From the NCBI GenBank assembly GCA_964536415.1, contig CAZHXN010000051.1:1-31088 (forward strand): a stretch of DNA of 31,088 nt, read 5' to 3'. The DNA is from Trichothermofontia sp964536415. GTDB lineage: Bacteria; Cyanobacteriota; Cyanobacteriia; B231. The notes beneath the pieces are model-generated. The model was not told where the DNA came from. It was given only the letters and a program-made list of their open reading frames with translations, and ran no database searches. Positions 16,863 to 25,695 of this stretch are shown piece by piece. Each line of letters starts with the position of its first letter. Positions within the stretch are counted from its first letter, which is position 1. The translations under genes and the position numbers were made by a program.

Positions 16863-17612
16863 TTAGGCCCGATCGCGGTTCTCTAGGGCTGCGGCCAGAT
16901 CCGCCGTTAATTTTTTCGCCATGGGTTTACGCGGCCCATCAGTGTAGGTGTCAACCGCCAACGGTGTCCCAATTTTGACGGTAAGCCCACAGCGCCAGCA
17001 GGGGATTGTGTGGCCATACTGCAAACTCATCGGCACCACATGAATACCCGTGGCTGCGCCCGCTTCTCGTTGCAGGGCTGCGGCTTGCAGGGCCAGACGC
17101 GCTAACCCCGGTTTGAGCGGGTGCACTTGGCCATCCCGGAAGATCCCCCCCTCCGGAAAGATCACCAGCATGTCCTGGTCTTGCAGAATTTCAATGCCAT
17201 GCCGTAAACTGCTCACCCCTGGATTCCGGGTATTGACGGGGAAACCGCCCGTTTGCCGAATAAACCAGCCCTGTACCCCTCGCACCTCATCGGCGGTCAC
17301 CATAAAGCGTAGGTTGCGCCCGTTAGTGGCTCGGCCCACTGCATAGGGCACCACCAATCCGTCCCACCGCGATCGATGGGTCGGGGCCAGAATCACAGGG
17401 CCACGCGGGGGGATATTCTCAATCCCGATGACCTCAATCTTGCCGAAGTAGGCAGGTAAAACCACATGCCGTCCTAATGCATAGAGCATGGGGAACAACC
17501 AGGGCGAAACATGGGCTGGCTTCCCGCCATCCTTGGCGTATCGATGGATGGGTGCGTGCGGGACAAGGGGCAGCACCCGGTTGGACTCAGGAGTATGCAG
17601 TTGCGTCGTCAT
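16863..17612 (-). CDS. PlsC-type acyltransferase (first gene of the lipid operon)
   Basis: A glycerolipid acyltransferase of about 249 residues. The HX4D motif is PTHRSRWDG (H79, D84), motif III is IFPEGGIFRDG, and PLKPGLARLA and HVVPMSLQYG follow as expected. There is no clear membrane helix; a hydrophobic patch precedes the active site (about 36-55). The longest frame starts at 17675, but its first 21 residues do not look like protein and no good ribosome-binding site precedes either start, so I use the ATG at 17612 with moderate confidence. It heads a five-gene minus-strand cluster, 27 bp before the CDP-alcohol phosphatidyltransferase. It is only distantly related to the second acyltransferase in the operon. 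Confidence 0.82.
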   Translation of the reverse strand: MTTQLHTPESNRVLPLVPHAPIHRYAKDGGKPAHVSPWLFPMLYALGRHVVLPAYFGKIEVIGIENIPPRGPVILAPTHRSRWDGLVVPYAVGRATNGRNLRFMVTADEVRGVQGWFIRQTGGFPVNTRNPGVSSLRHGIEILQDQDMLVIFPEGGIFRDGQVHPLKPGLARLALQAAALQREAGAATGIHVVPMSLQYGHTIPCWRCGLTVKIGTPLAVDTYTDGPRKPMAKKLTADLAAALENRDRA

Positions 17613-17940
17613 GGGGATCGCTATCGGTCTGAGATATTCAGCCATTCCCCGGCAACCTCCGTCCGTTTCAGGCATAGGGCTTCAGGCATAGCCGGATAGG
17701 AATGGGTTAACAACTCTCAGCCTAAAGCGCCCCCCGGCGATCGGGCCTACCCTCTGGACACTTTTCGGACTGGCTCGATCTAGCTCCCCCAGTGGGCTTG
17801 ACTTCCCTCAGTCCCTGTGGCAAGGATGCTCGCGCCTCTGGACACTCCCCAAACCATCACACCCTCACAGGCAGATCCAGCACCGATCGGTAAGACCCTC
17901 ATCCCCTAACATCTAATGGGGTCCCACTACGTTTGACTCA

Positions 17941-17964
17941 ACTTACCCTATGACTTACCCTATG
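17941..17964. repeat. ACTTACCCTATG x2 tandem duplication
   Basis: Two exact adjacent 12-bp copies in intergenic DNA. Confidence 0.9.
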
Positions 17965-17965
17965 A

Positions 17966-17979
17966 TCTTTTGTCTTTTG
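17966..17979. repeat. TCTTTTG x2 tandem duplication
   Basis: Two exact adjacent 7-bp copies, one base after the preceding 12-bp duplication. Chance is less unlikely for this short unit alone. Confidence 0.7.
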
Positions 17980-18351
17980 TTCGTTAAACCCCCTACTTGA
18001 TGCGGTTTCCTGACTACACCCAAGGCTTCTCTTAAAAAACAAACCTGTATCGCCCATAAGCATCACTAAGCCCTGGGTAGACCCCACAATCCGCGATCGC
18101 ACTTCTCCCAGAAAACACGCACCTGCCAGCCCATTCTTTGCCCCTTAGCCATGAGGCAAAACAATAGCCAATTTTAGATGTTTCTTATTTTAGCAAACTC
18201 AGGTCACTGAGGGAGAAAAATTTTGTCTATCCAGGGGGGTCTCCACGTTGTTATCGCGGGACTGGCTTAATTCCACTTGCGTACCTAAGGCTAAGCACAG
18301 CTAGTTTCTAGAACTGAGTCATTCATCTCGTGATTGGTTAACTTTGGTTAA

Positions 18352-18386
18352 AATCCCTTGAGTCTTCGGGATTGTCCCTTTATAGT
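18352..18386 (+). promoter_or_regulatory. sigma70-type promoter with inverted repeat over the -35
   Basis: TTGAGT (18358-18363) and TATAGT (18381-18386) are separated by exactly 17 bp, matching four and five of six consensus positions. AATCCC (18352-18357) and GGGATT (18368-18373) form an inverted repeat around the -35, as an operator might. The start would be near 18393, leaving about 240 nt of leader before the gene at 18637, or a separate small transcript. Confidence 0.5.
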
Positions 18387-18636
18387 AGGAATTGAAGCGA
18401 AGAGCTTCCCTGGCAGATAAACCTCTAGCAAAGGAGAAAGGTCAATTTCAGTTCTATCTGTCTCGTCTGGCAACACCTCTTCCGAAAACTAATAGATCCT
18501 CGATTAGACCAACAGGGAGCGAACTTAACAGGTTGATTTATCGCCTAGTAAGCCTCCAAGTAGTGATGAGGAAAATGGGGATCTGACTTAGCGAGTAGGA
18601 CAGGGGTGTTGTTGTTTTAAAGTTTTTGAAAATGTT

Positions 18637-19404
18637 ATGGCGATTATTGCGCTCAAAGCCTGGTATCTTCGCGAATACGAACCCCTCCGCGAACTGGAAA
18701 AGCGTCCCCACGATCTGCGACTGAGTAAGAATAGTTTGCTGAAGTCGGCTCTTCGGGCAGATTTCTTAGATGAAGTGGAAGCGGTCAAACAGTCCGACTG
18801 GTTCCAACTTTATCTGGAGGGGGATGTCGTCGAGTTTTATATTGAAGGTAGCGGTGGCTATAGCATTGCCAACATTGATCTGGTGAGTCACGAGATCTAC
18901 TTCACCAAACGGGAAGTGATGGCCCACCTAGAACCCAGTATTTTCTTCTGTTACCAAACTGAGTATCCCGAATCGGGCGATCGCATCCGCGCTGAACTAG
19001 AGAAGACTCTCCAAACCCTTAACGAAACATCCCGGCTGCCCCTAACGCTAACGGAATCCCATCGGCTGGGGGAAGGGCCGGTGCGTTTGAATAGTACCTT
19101 GATGCGGAAAATTCGGACCAGTCTGTTGTTCATTGCCGATACCACGCCGATCGCCCAACTGCCCACCGATCCGCCCCAGGTGTTGCCCAACCCGGCGGTG
19201 TGCGTTGAAATGGGCTACGCTCTCCACAGCAAACATACCGAGCAAATTTTGACCGTCCAGATGGAACGCCCCGATCTACCGGGACAGTTTCTCTTCGACT
19301 TACCCAGCCAGCAACGCTTAGCGTTCAAAACAGCCGCAGAGTTGCACCGCACCCTGCCAGAGGCGATCGCTGCGCAACTGAAACGTTACAATTTGTTCCC
19401 CTAG
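18637..19404 (+). CDS. conserved-type protein with TIR/deoxyribosyltransferase-like motif
   Basis: A 255-residue soluble protein I cannot assign with certainty. The N-terminal half (about 1-100) is rich in charged helix and beta segments (DWFQLYLEGDVVEFYIEGSG). The C-terminal half contains LLFIADTTPI (163-172) and NPAVCVEMGYAL (185-196). This spacing and pattern, 'hydrophobic-AD-T ... NP.V..E.GYA', is the hallmark of TIR-like nucleotide-binding and nucleoside-deoxyribosyltransferase-like folds, in which the Glu (here E191) is catalytic. A role in cleaving or sensing a nucleotide is thus possible but inferred. ATG 18637 lacks a clear ribosome-binding site. It lies downstream of a promoter with a 240-nt leader and 55 bp before a small gene on the same strand. 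Confidence 0.65.
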   Translation: MAIIALKAWYLREYEPLRELEKRPHDLRLSKNSLLKSALRADFLDEVEAVKQSDWFQLYLEGDVVEFYIEGSGGYSIANIDLVSHEIYFTKREVMAHLEPSIFFCYQTEYPESGDRIRAELEKTLQTLNETSRLPLTLTESHRLGEGPVRLNSTLMRKIRTSLLFIADTTPIAQLPTDPPQVLPNPAVCVEMGYALHSKHTEQILTVQMERPDLPGQFLFDLPSQQRLAFKTAAELHRTLPEAIAAQLKRYNLFP

Positions 19405-19459
19405 TTCCAGTGCGCCTGCATAATAGGGGCGAAGCGTTCAAGCAGGAAAAGCCGTTACT

Positions 19460-19708
19460 ATGCCTAAGCCATCGGAGTTTGCTGTGCACCTGTTGCTCAA
19501 GGGTGGCCATCGGGAAGAAGTGCGCTTCCCCACCATTCAGGATTTTCAGAAGTGGTATAACAGCGAGTTGATGCCCAAGGCCACCTCAGATGATTTCATC
19601 ACGGTCCCCATTAAGAACCTGCAAGGGGAGTACATGGTGGCCCGCCCCTCCAGTATTCTGGCGATTCGGGTGGAGCCGGTCTTCAGTTCTAGCGTCGATC
19701 GCTTCTAG
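19460..19708 (+). CDS. small conserved-type protein, 82 aa, function unknown
   Basis: A basic-to-neutral soluble protein starting MPKPSEFAVHLLLKGGHREE, with a beta-rich pattern and a central QDFQKWYNSEL segment. It ends LAIRVEPVFSSSVDRF. There are no cysteines, signal peptide or membrane segment. An AGGAAA lies about 12 nt before the ATG, somewhat far. The reading frame has the codon use of its neighbours and sits between the TIR-like gene and mltA on the same strand. I recognise it only as a cyanobacterial-type small protein, without known function. Confidence 0.65.
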   Translation: MPKPSEFAVHLLLKGGHREEVRFPTIQDFQKWYNSELMPKATSDDFITVPIKNLQGEYMVARPSSILAIRVEPVFSSSVDRF

Positions 19709-19742
19709 GCGCTGGTTCATGCATTGCTGGCAGTTGTCAAAA

Positions 19743-20954
19743 ATGGATGCCAAGCGGGCGATCACAACCATGCTGATCGGCTTGAGTGTCGTGCTAGGAG
19801 AGAGTCGCCTAGGGGCCGCAGCGCCGCCGTTGCGGCCAGTTCCTGTGGACGCGATCGCCGCCGATCCGTGTTGCGCTGATCCGCTTTTAGGGCAGGACGA
19901 TGCGATTTGGCGTCAACTGGGTCAACCGGGTGAACGTGCGACCCTCCTGCGGGCGATCGACCATAGCCTGCGATACCTCGCCAGCGATCGGGCCGTGAAT
20001 GATTACCAGAAGATCGATCGCACCGCCTTTGGCAACCCTTCTCCTGCGGCTTTGCGATCGCGGGTGCGACGTAGTCTGCAACGGTTTCGGCAGCTTGTGT
20101 TGACCCAGCCCAACGCAAGGGCGTTACAACGGGCAGTGGCCCAGGAATTTATCTTTTATCAGGCGATCGGCCAGGATGGTCAGGGAACGGTGGGCTTTAC
20201 GGGCTATTTTGAACCCACCTATCGTGCCAGCCGGGTGCCCACGGCTGAGTACCGGTATCCGCTGTTCCGCCGTCCACCTGCCCTAGAGCAATGGCCCCGC
20301 CCCCATCCTACGCGGCTGCAATTGGAAGGAGCCGATGGCTTGCAGTTTGCCCAGGGACCCCTACGAGGGTTAGAACTGGTGTGGTTGCGCGATCGCCTGG
20401 AAGCTTTCCTGGTGCAAGTGCAGGGATCAGCCCGCCTCCAGTTGACCGATGGTCGCACGTTGACGGTGGGGTATGCCGGACGGACCGACTATCCCTACGT
20501 GGGCATTGGCCGGGAACTGGTGAACGCGGGCAAGTTTACCCTGGAGAAATTGACCCTGCCGCGCTTGGTCCAATACTTCCGGGAGCACCCGGATGAGTTA
20601 GATCTTTACCTGCCCCGGAATCAGCGGTTTGTTTTTTTTAAGGAGACCCACGGTGCCCCCGCCACGGGAAGTATTGGGGTGCCGGTGCTGCCGGGCCGCT
20701 CGATCGCGACGGATAAAACACTCTTTCCGTCCGGTGCCCTTGCCCTGATCCACACCCAACTGCCAGAGCGAAACCGCCAGGGGAGCTTAGAACAACAGCT
20801 TGTCAGTCGGTATGTGCTAGATCAGGATACGGGCGGTGCGATTAAAGGACCGGGCCGGGTGGATGTGTTCATGGGAACCGGCCCAGCAGCGGGCGATCGG
20901 GCGGGGCTGGTCAATGCCACCGGGCAGCTTTATTACTTGTTACTCCGCGAATAG
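19743..20954 (+). CDS. mltA: MltA-type lytic murein transglycosylase
   Basis: A peptidoglycan lytic transglycosylase of about 403 residues that cleaves glycan strands between MurNAc and GlcNAc to give 1,6-anhydro ends. The N-terminus has a signal peptide (basic MDAKRAITT, hydrophobic MLIGLSVVLG, small residues GAAA before PP). No lipobox Cys is seen, so it is probably secreted rather than a lipoprotein as in E. coli. Family landmarks are GFTGYFEPTYRAS, FLVQVQGSARLQL, VGYAGRTDYPYVGIGREL, YFREHPDELD and FFKE. The C-terminal 3D domain reads LDQDTGGAIKGPGRVDVFMG and contains the conserved Asp residues. ATG 19743 was chosen because longer frames run into the preceding small gene in another frame. 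Confidence 0.88.
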   Translation: MDAKRAITTMLIGLSVVLGESRLGAAAPPLRPVPVDAIAADPCCADPLLGQDDAIWRQLGQPGERATLLRAIDHSLRYLASDRAVNDYQKIDRTAFGNPSPAALRSRVRRSLQRFRQLVLTQPNARALQRAVAQEFIFYQAIGQDGQGTVGFTGYFEPTYRASRVPTAEYRYPLFRRPPALEQWPRPHPTRLQLEGADGLQFAQGPLRGLELVWLRDRLEAFLVQVQGSARLQLTDGRTLTVGYAGRTDYPYVGIGRELVNAGKFTLEKLTLPRLVQYFREHPDELDLYLPRNQRFVFFKETHGAPATGSIGVPVLPGRSIATDKTLFPSGALALIHTQLPERNRQGSLEQQLVSRYVLDQDTGGAIKGPGRVDVFMGTGPAAGDRAGLVNATGQLYYLLLRE

Positions 20955-21149
20955 GTGGGAAGGTTTCTGAGGGGCTTTATATGCCTTGGGGTGATGGACC
21001 CCTAAGACGCCCAGGGCACGAAGGGTCGTAAAGGAACTTGGGGATTCTAGGCAAAGATACTAAGATGGAGAACGACCGAACGCCTGGGGGATACGGCTGA
21101 GTAGGCTGAGCGCTGAACGACCGCCAAGATCGTAAACGAATGGCTACGC

Positions 21150-23195
21150 ATGGAAGTTTCCTTCAACACAACCCTGCTCATGGTCTTAACTGTGATTGCG
21201 GGGATTAGCGCCCAAGTCCTGGCCGAGTACCTGCGGGTTCCCGGCATCGTTTTTCTGTTGTTATTTGGCATTCTGCTGGGACCCAGTGGTCTGGGGGTTC
21301 TGCATCCCACCCTTTTGGGCAATGGCCTGGAGGTGATCGTGGCCCTGTCTGTCGCCCTGATCCTGTTTGAAGGCGGTCTCAACCTAGAACTGCGGGAGTT
21401 GGGCCGGGTGTCTACGAGTTTGCGCAATCTGGTGACGATCGGGACCCTGATCACCCTGGTCAGCGGTGGCATGGCAGCCCATTGGTTGGGCGAATTCCCC
21501 TGGCCGATCGCGTTCCTGTTTGCCTCATTAGTCGTTGTCACAGGACCCACAGTCATCAATCCCCTCTTACGGCAGGTAAAAGTGGATCGTTCCGTGGCCA
21601 CGCTCCTGGAGGGGGAAGGCGTCCTGATCGATCCGGTGGGGGCAATCCTGGCGGTGGTGGTGCTGGATATTATTCTCAATGGCGATACGGAGGTGTGGCC
21701 GATCGTCAGCGGCTTGTTGCTCCGCCTGGGGATTGGGGCGGGCATTGGGGCGGCGGGAGGTTGGCTGCTGGGGGTTTTTCTGAAGCGATCGCGGTTTTTA
21801 AGCGAGGGGCTGGCGAGTTTAGTCGTTCTGGCCTGGTTGTGGGGTCTCTTTGGGCTGGCCCAAAGTATTCAGGCAGAGTCGGGGCTGATGGCTANNNNNN
21901 NNNNGATTGTCCTGCGGGCTTCGGAAGTGCCAGAGGAACGGCTGATCCGGCGGTTTAAGGGGCAATTGACGATCCTTTGCGTCTCCGTGCTCTTCATCCT
22001 GTTATCGGCGGATTTGTCGATCGCCAGTCTGTTTGCCCTAGGGTGGGGGGGACCGTTGACGGTGTTAACCCTAATGTTCCTGGTGCGGCCCCTCAACGTC
22101 TGGCTTTGCACTTGGACCAGTCACCTCACCTGGCGACAAAAATTGTTCCTCAGTTGGGTGGCTCCGCGTGGGATTGTCTCGGCTTCTGTGGCGTCCCTGT
22201 TTGCGATTTTACTGACCGAGAAAGGCATTAATGGTGGTGACTCGATCAAAGCACTCGTGTTTCTCACGATTATCCTGACGGTTTTCTGTCAGGGCCTAAC
22301 GGCAGGGGTGCTGGCGAAACTGTTGGGGATTACCTCCACCCAGGCGACGGGGGCTGTGATCGTTGGCTCCAATCCGATTAGCCGCCTGATTGCCCGTCTG
22401 TTCCAGGAGCGGGGGGAATTTGTGGTACTGATTGATAGTAATGCCGAAGCCTGTCGCGAGGCCGCTGAGAAAAATCTGCGCTCCTTTGTCAGCAGTGCCC
22501 TGGATGCAGAAGCCCTGGAAAAAGCGGGCCTCCCACAGGTGGGAACCTTCCTGGTGCTCACCAGCAATGGGGAAGTCAACGCCGTGGTCGCGGAAAAAGC
22601 CGTTGAAGAGTTCCAGCCCCCCCGCACCCTCGCCCTCTTCCCCCCTGATGTGGATACCAGTGCCAATGCTAGTAAATCCAAGGTGCAGCAAGCCTTTTTA
22701 CCTGGTCTATCCCTGAAAGTCTGGAATGACTATATGACCGAGGGCAGCGTCAAGTTGGGGGAAACGGTGTTGCGGGAACAGGGGTTTTTGTTTCAGCAGG
22801 CCCACCTCAAGGCATTGATCCGCTCCCAGGAACTCTTGCCCTTATTGCTGGAACGGGAGGATCAACTCCAGGTGATCGCTGCCGCCGATGAATGGCGAGC
22901 GGGCGATCGCATCATCTACCTGCTCCATGCCCCCAAACCGGTTCTGTTGAAGCGTCTATCCGGGGACAGCAAGCAGGACTTGCTCAGCCAGCAGGCCGAT
23001 GCCCCTCTGGTGCTGGAAAAACTGCCCGCTGTGGAAGAAGTGCCAGTGAGTTTCCCGTTCCAAGATCTGACGATTCCCAGCCCACCCCCTCCCTCCACTG
23101 TGCCTGTTAGCGCCGCGTCTGTGCAGGAGAGTGGTAATGGACAGGTGACAACCGCCCCCCCATCCGTGACACCGGCGATGAACCCCGATCGCTAG
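21150..23195 (+). CDS. Na+(K+)/H+ antiporter with C-terminal TrkA-N domain (interrupted by N gap)
   Basis: A CPA-type monovalent cation/proton antiporter, about 681 residues. Residues 1-400 form some 12 membrane helices. VVTGPTVINPLLRQV and EGEGVLIDPVGAILAVVV mark the ion-binding half-helices; APRGIVSASVASLFAILL follows late in the domain. The cytosolic part begins at about residue 405 with AVIVGSNPISRLIARLFQ, a TrkA-N nucleotide-binding domain that could let NAD(H) or another nucleotide regulate transport. The last about 70 residues are Pro/Ser/Val-rich. Ten N at 21895-21904 lie in the membrane domain and keep the frame, although about 13 missing bases would also fit what I expect of the family. 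It probably sits in the plasma or thylakoid membrane and helps pH and salt balance. Confidence 0.85.
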   Translation: MEVSFNTTLLMVLTVIAGISAQVLAEYLRVPGIVFLLLFGILLGPSGLGVLHPTLLGNGLEVIVALSVALILFEGGLNLELRELGRVSTSLRNLVTIGTLITLVSGGMAAHWLGEFPWPIAFLFASLVVVTGPTVINPLLRQVKVDRSVATLLEGEGVLIDPVGAILAVVVLDIILNGDTEVWPIVSGLLLRLGIGAGIGAAGGWLLGVFLKRSRFLSEGLASLVVLAWLWGLFGLAQSIQAESGLMAXXXXIVLRASEVPEERLIRRFKGQLTILCVSVLFILLSADLSIASLFALGWGGPLTVLTLMFLVRPLNVWLCTWTSHLTWRQKLFLSWVAPRGIVSASVASLFAILLTEKGINGGDSIKALVFLTIILTVFCQGLTAGVLAKLLGITSTQATGAVIVGSNPISRLIARLFQERGEFVVLIDSNAEACREAAEKNLRSFVSSALDAEALEKAGLPQVGTFLVLTSNGEVNAVVAEKAVEEFQPPRTLALFPPDVDTSANASKSKVQQAFLPGLSLKVWNDYMTEGSVKLGETVLREQGFLFQQAHLKALIRSQELLPLLLEREDQLQVIAAADEWRAGDRIIYLLHAPKPVLLKRLSGDSKQDLLSQQADAPLVLEKLPAVEEVPVSFPFQDLTIPSPPPPSTVPVSAASVQESGNGQVTTAPPSVTPAMNPDR

Positions 23196-23333
23196 ACACT
23201 ATCGCTGCGATTCCCCTCCCCCCATCTCTTGTCCTAGAGAAGCGGGGCACGCAGTTATTCTGCTACTGTTGCAAAAAGTTTACAATTTAGAAGGTCTTCC
23301 CCTATCCTTACCCTGCTTTTTGGAGAATGCTAG

Positions 23334-25052
23334 ATGCTGCGCTTGGAACACATCAATAAAACCTACCCCACGGGTGAAGTGCTGAAGGATATCAATTGGG
23401 AAGTCAAACCGGGCGATCGCATCGGCTTAGTGGGCGTGAATGGAGCGGGGAAATCCACCCAACTGAAGATTATTACCGGGGAGATTGAGCCAACCGCAGG
23501 CAACATTATCCGACCGGCGAACTTGCACATCGGCTATTTATCCCAGGAGTTTGATGTTGACCCCAGCCGGACGGTGCGGGAGGAGTTGTGGCAGGTCTTT
23601 ACGGCAGCCAATCAGGCCCAACACCAGTTGACCGAACTTCAGCACCAGATGGAGCAGGCATCCCCGGAGGCGCTAGAAGACCTCATTCACCAGTTGGATC
23701 GGGCGCAACGTCACTTTGAAGCCGTGGATGGGTATGGTCTCGAAGCGCGGATTGAGAAGATTCTGCGGGAAATGGGGTTCGAGGCGGAGGACGGCGATCG
23801 CCTAGTGAGTGCCTTCAGTGGCGGCTGGCAGATGCGCATCAGTTTGGGCAAAATTCTCCTGCAGGAGCCAGATATTCTCCTGTTGGACGAACCGATTAAC
23901 CATCTGGATCTGGAAACGATCGAATGGTTAGAAACCTATCTCAAGAACTTAACGACGCCGATGGTGATCGTGGCCCACGATCGCGAGTTCCTCGATCGGC
24001 TCTGTACACAGATTGTGGAAACTGAGCGCGGGGTTTCGACCACCTACCTAGGAAATTACACGGCCTATTTGCAACAAAAGGCAGAACAAAAGGAAGCCCA
24101 ACTCAGTGCCTTTGAGCGACAGCAGAAAGAACTAGAGAAGCAACAGGTATTTATCGATCGCTTCCGAGCCAGTGCCACTCGCAGTACCCAGGCCAAAAGC
24201 CGGGAAAAACAACTGGACAAGGTGGAGCGCATTGAGGCCCCAATTTCCGATCTCAAAACCCTCCATTTTCGCTTTCCCCCCGCCCCCCGCAGCGGGCGGG
24301 TTGTCGTGAAAATTGATGATCTGGTCCATACCTACGACGACAAGATCCTGTTCCTGGGAGCCAATTTACTGGTGGAGCGCGGCGATCGCATTGCGTTTCT
24401 GGGTCCCAATGGATCGGGCAAATCCACCATTTTGCGTTTGATTATGGGGATGGAGGCCCCCTCCGAGGGGAAAGTACAACTGGGCGAACATAATGTCATT
24501 CCTAGTTATTTTGAACAAAACCAGGCTGAAGCTCTGGATCTAGAGAAGACTGTCCTCGATACGATCCACGACGAGGTTCCCGATTGGAAAAATGAGGAAG
24601 TCCGAACCCTCCTTGGCCGCTTTCTCTTTAGCGAAGATACCGTTTTCAAACAAGTTAAAGCACTCAGTGGGGGAGAGAAAGCACGATTGGCGTTGGCGAA
24701 AATGCTTCTGCGACCGGCCAATCTTCTTCTCTTAGATGAACCTACCAATCACCTTGATATTCCTGCCAAAGAAGTTCTAGAGGAAGCGCTCCAGCACTAC
24801 GATGGAACTGTTATTCTGGTCTCGCACGATCGCTATTTCATCTCCCAGGTGGCAACCAAAATTGTGGAAATTCGCGAGGGTGAGTTCCAGGTCTATTTGG
24901 GGGACTATCACTACTACCTGGAGAAAGTGGCCGAAGAGAAGGAAAAAGTCCGACTAGCCGCGATCGAAGCCGAGAAGGCCGCTAAAGCGGAAGCCAAACG
25001 GGCAAAACAGAAGGAGAAGGAGAAGGCCAGAAAGGCGGCTCGTAAAGGGTAG
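23334..25052 (+). CDS. ABC-F ATPase (translation-associated type)
   Basis: A 572-residue soluble protein with two tandem ATP-binding cassettes and no membrane segments, typical of the ABC-F class that acts on ribosomes. NBD1 has GVNGAGKST (K40), SGGWQMRISLGK and LLLDEPINHLD. A charged interdomain linker (about 245-300) includes FIDRFRASATRSTQAKSREK. NBD2 has GPNGSGKST, LSGGEKARLALAKML and LLLDEPTNHLD. The C-terminus is a lysine/glutamate-rich helix (KAEAKRAKQKEKEKARKAAR). In NBD1, Ile replaces the usual Thr of the EPTNHLD motif. Possible roles are translation quality control or antibiotic resistance; the linker does not let me choose between paralogues. ATG 23334 follows GGAGAATGCTAG. It is a single-gene unit with 138 bp upstream. 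Confidence 0.9.
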   Translation: MLRLEHINKTYPTGEVLKDINWEVKPGDRIGLVGVNGAGKSTQLKIITGEIEPTAGNIIRPANLHIGYLSQEFDVDPSRTVREELWQVFTAANQAQHQLTELQHQMEQASPEALEDLIHQLDRAQRHFEAVDGYGLEARIEKILREMGFEAEDGDRLVSAFSGGWQMRISLGKILLQEPDILLLDEPINHLDLETIEWLETYLKNLTTPMVIVAHDREFLDRLCTQIVETERGVSTTYLGNYTAYLQQKAEQKEAQLSAFERQQKELEKQQVFIDRFRASATRSTQAKSREKQLDKVERIEAPISDLKTLHFRFPPAPRSGRVVVKIDDLVHTYDDKILFLGANLLVERGDRIAFLGPNGSGKSTILRLIMGMEAPSEGKVQLGEHNVIPSYFEQNQAEALDLEKTVLDTIHDEVPDWKNEEVRTLLGRFLFSEDTVFKQVKALSGGEKARLALAKMLLRPANLLLLDEPTNHLDIPAKEVLEEALQHYDGTVILVSHDRYFISQVATKIVEIREGEFQVYLGDYHYYLEKVAEEKEKVRLAAIEAEKAAKAEAKRAKQKEKEKARKAARKG

Positions 25053-25113
25053 TGAGCATTTCTCTGACATCCCAATTGCTTAATGTCCCCCCATCCAGCA
25101 TCATGGGGTACTG

Positions 25114-25695
25114 GTGGCTTTTCAACGTATCCCTGTGCAGTGTCCTAAAGATCGCAAAACTCCGCTGGTCCCCAACACCCTAGCTGAACATCTCCCTGTC
25201 CAGTCCTGCCCGGATTGTAAGGGGACCTGGATTCGCTCGGCTGACTATGAAGCTTGGCAAGCGACCCAGCCTAAGCTTGAGGCGCTGCCCCAGGCATTGT
25301 CCCCTGTTCTGGATGTGGATTTCGTGCAATCGCCCTTTGATACCAAGGCTGCTCTGTGCCCAGAATGCAATCACTATCTCGCCCGTGCCAAGGTGGCCTT
25401 GTCTACGCCGTTTTATGTGGAACGGTGCCCCAATTGTGCCGGGATTTGGTGTGATCACGGCGAATGGGAGATACTGGAAAAACTAGGACTCCATACAACG
25501 ATCGAGCGGCTGTTTTCGAGCGAATGGCAGGCACGGGTCCGGGAAAAAGCCCAGGCAGATCAGGAACGGCAGGCCACGATCGATAAGCTCGGCCCAGAGC
25601 TAGCGGCTAAGCTTTTTGAGCTGGCAGAGACATTAAAGCAGCATCCGAACGGCGACTTTGGGGTGGCCTATTTGATGCGACGGTTTGAACAATGA
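25114..25695 (+). CDS. TFIIB-type zinc-ribbon protein
   Basis: A 193-residue protein with two zinc-ribbon modules of the zf-TFIIB kind. The first pairs CPKD (residues 9-12) with SCPDCKGTWI; the second pairs CPECN with RCPNCAGIWCDHGEWEIL. CxxC pairs followed by G.W are the family mark. Between them lies a linker that includes LDVDFVQSPFD; after them follows a helical tail with KAQADQERQATIDKLGPELA. Function is unknown; nucleic-acid or protein binding is typical for such ribbons. GTG 25114 is the most upstream start that fits. The stop overlaps the pgsA start as ATGA (25692-25695), so translation of the two is probably coupled. Confidence 0.8.
   Translation: MAFQRIPVQCPKDRKTPLVPNTLAEHLPVQSCPDCKGTWIRSADYEAWQATQPKLEALPQALSPVLDVDFVQSPFDTKAALCPECNHYLARAKVALSTPFYVERCPNCAGIWCDHGEWEILEKLGLHTTIERLFSSEWQARVREKAQADQERQATIDKLGPELAAKLFELAETLKQHPNGDFGVAYLMRRFEQ

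Larger units (their letters stand above)
17613..18636. other. 1-kb divergent intergenic region
   Basis: The longest gene-free stretch in the window, between the lipid operon (-) and the 255-aa protein gene (+). It holds two short tandem duplications (17941-17979), an imperfect 11-bp direct repeat (17667 and 17681), and a promoter with an inverted repeat (18352-18386). It should also contain the lipid operon promoter, which I could not place. A 64-codon TTG-started frame at 18392-18586 has no recognisable features. Confidence 0.5.

Noticed and set aside
17667..17691. TTCAGGCATAG repeated at a 14-bp period
   Set aside because: Only 11 bp are identical, so it is not an exact tandem duplication; left out of the duplication list.
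18392..18586. 64-codon TTG-started frame just after the promoter
   Set aside because: Basic composition, no recognisable motif and a weak start; kept only as a possibility in the leader.
21047..21745. 232-codon minus-strand open frame
   Set aside because: Arg/Thr/Ser-rich shadow of the antiporter coding sequence; most other long antisense frames in the window are of the same kind.
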